From Adlercreutzia shanghongiae (GTDB taxonomy: Bacteria; Actinomycetota; Coriobacteriia; Coriobacteriales; Eggerthellaceae): DNA of 64,000 nucleotides. Of this stretch, positions 63,865 through 64,000 are shown one piece after another. Each line of letters opens with the position of its first letter. Within the stretch, counting starts at the first letter, position 1. Where the stretch lies: assembly GCF_035830635.1 (NCBI RefSeq), contig NZ_JAYMFI010000013.1, positions 62,001 to 126,000 on the forward strand, given 5' to 3'. Made by a program: the position numbers and the translations under genes. The notes under the pieces are model-generated. The model was not told the DNA's origin and ran no database searches. It saw only the letters and a program-made list of their open reading frames with translations.

Positions 63865-64000
63865 ATGGTCGATAAGACGTATATTCCCGAGGGGCAGGAC
63901 GCCCCGGCCTCGCAGATTGGGGCCACCCTGGAGGCCCTGGCCGCCACCATTGCCTCCCGGCGAGATGCCGATGAGGCGAGTTACACCTACCGGCTTCTCA
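63865..64000 (+). CDS. hisE: Phosphoribosyl-ATP pyrophosphatase, N-terminal part (cut by window end)
   Basis: The first 45 codons are visible. Residues 17-45 (Q-I-G-A-T-L-E-A-L-A-A-T-I-A-S-R-R followed by D-A-D-E-A-S-Y-T-Y-R-L-L) match the start of HisE, the second enzyme of histidine synthesis, which hydrolyses phosphoribosyl-ATP to phosphoribosyl-AMP. In-frame GTG (63856) and ATG (63865) starts are both possible and neither has a strong ribosome site. The metal-binding glutamate helix lies beyond the window. Confidence 0.85.
   Translation, partial: MVDKTYIPEGQDAPASQIGATLEALAATIASRRDADEASYTYRLL

Overview
The window looks like chromosomal DNA from a high-GC, anaerobic, Gram-positive actinobacterium of the Coriobacteriia, most likely family Eggerthellaceae (Eggerthella/Gordonibacter/Adlercreutzia-like). 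This is inferred from an actinobacterial-type rpoB/rpoC pair, a Tat-exported molybdopterin oxidoreductase cluster of the kind these gut bacteria carry in many copies, sortase-type surface proteins, and GC-rich codon use. No species name can be proved from the sequence alone.

Layout. (1) 2-32941 (+): the 3' part of one enormous surface-protein gene, at least 10,979 codons without a stop and still open at the left edge. It has beta-rich repeats, about ten SdrD_B/CNA_B-like modules, two PASTA repeats, Pro/Glu/Gly/Ser linkers and a C-terminal LPQTG sortase signal. (2) 33058-36190: an MTA/SAH-deaminase-type amidohydrolase (+) and a convergent DUF559-like nuclease-fold gene (-). The gap between them is packed with short tandem repeats, two of which are copies of the 3' ends of the flanking genes. 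(3) 36758-38842: an EF-G-like GTPase. (4) 38843-39913: another repeat-rich gap holding an inverted copy of part of the first one, ending in a clear promoter for rpoB. (5) 39914-47873: rpoB-rpoC. The beta' subunit has a roughly 220-residue C-terminal extension containing a domain that aligns without gaps to the alpha subunit CTD of RNA polymerase. (6) 47942-48400: a 51-bp GC-rich hairpin array. (7) 48401-54575 (-): an operon reading winged-helix-like protein, TorD-type chaperone, degenerate UvrD-like ATPase, 4Fe-4S protein, then a LysR regulator. (8) 54811-55677 (+): a protein of unknown function, divergent from that operon. (9) 56203-63468 (+): a molybdoenzyme respiratory cluster consisting of catalytic subunit, four-cluster ferredoxin, DmsC-like anchor, DUF6273-like lipoprotein, NapG-like and NapH-like proteins. 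(10) 63613-63818: a 41-aa membrane peptide with a convergent antisense RNA candidate, resembling a type I toxin-antitoxin pair. (11) 63865-64000: the start of hisE.

How it fits together: the TorD-type chaperone and 4Fe-4S protein encoded on the minus strand are well placed to mature or serve the molybdoenzyme on the plus strand. The molybdoenzyme probably takes electrons from the quinone pool through the DmsC-like anchor and/or the NapGH-like pair. A cluster of ATGCC/GGCAT inverted repeats upstream of the molybdoenzyme is the best candidate for its operator. The most notable single observations are the alpha-CTD-like domain on RpoC, the giant surface protein, the gene-end-derived intergenic repeat arrays, the repeat insertion inside the 4Fe-4S gene and the putative type I toxin-antitoxin locus.
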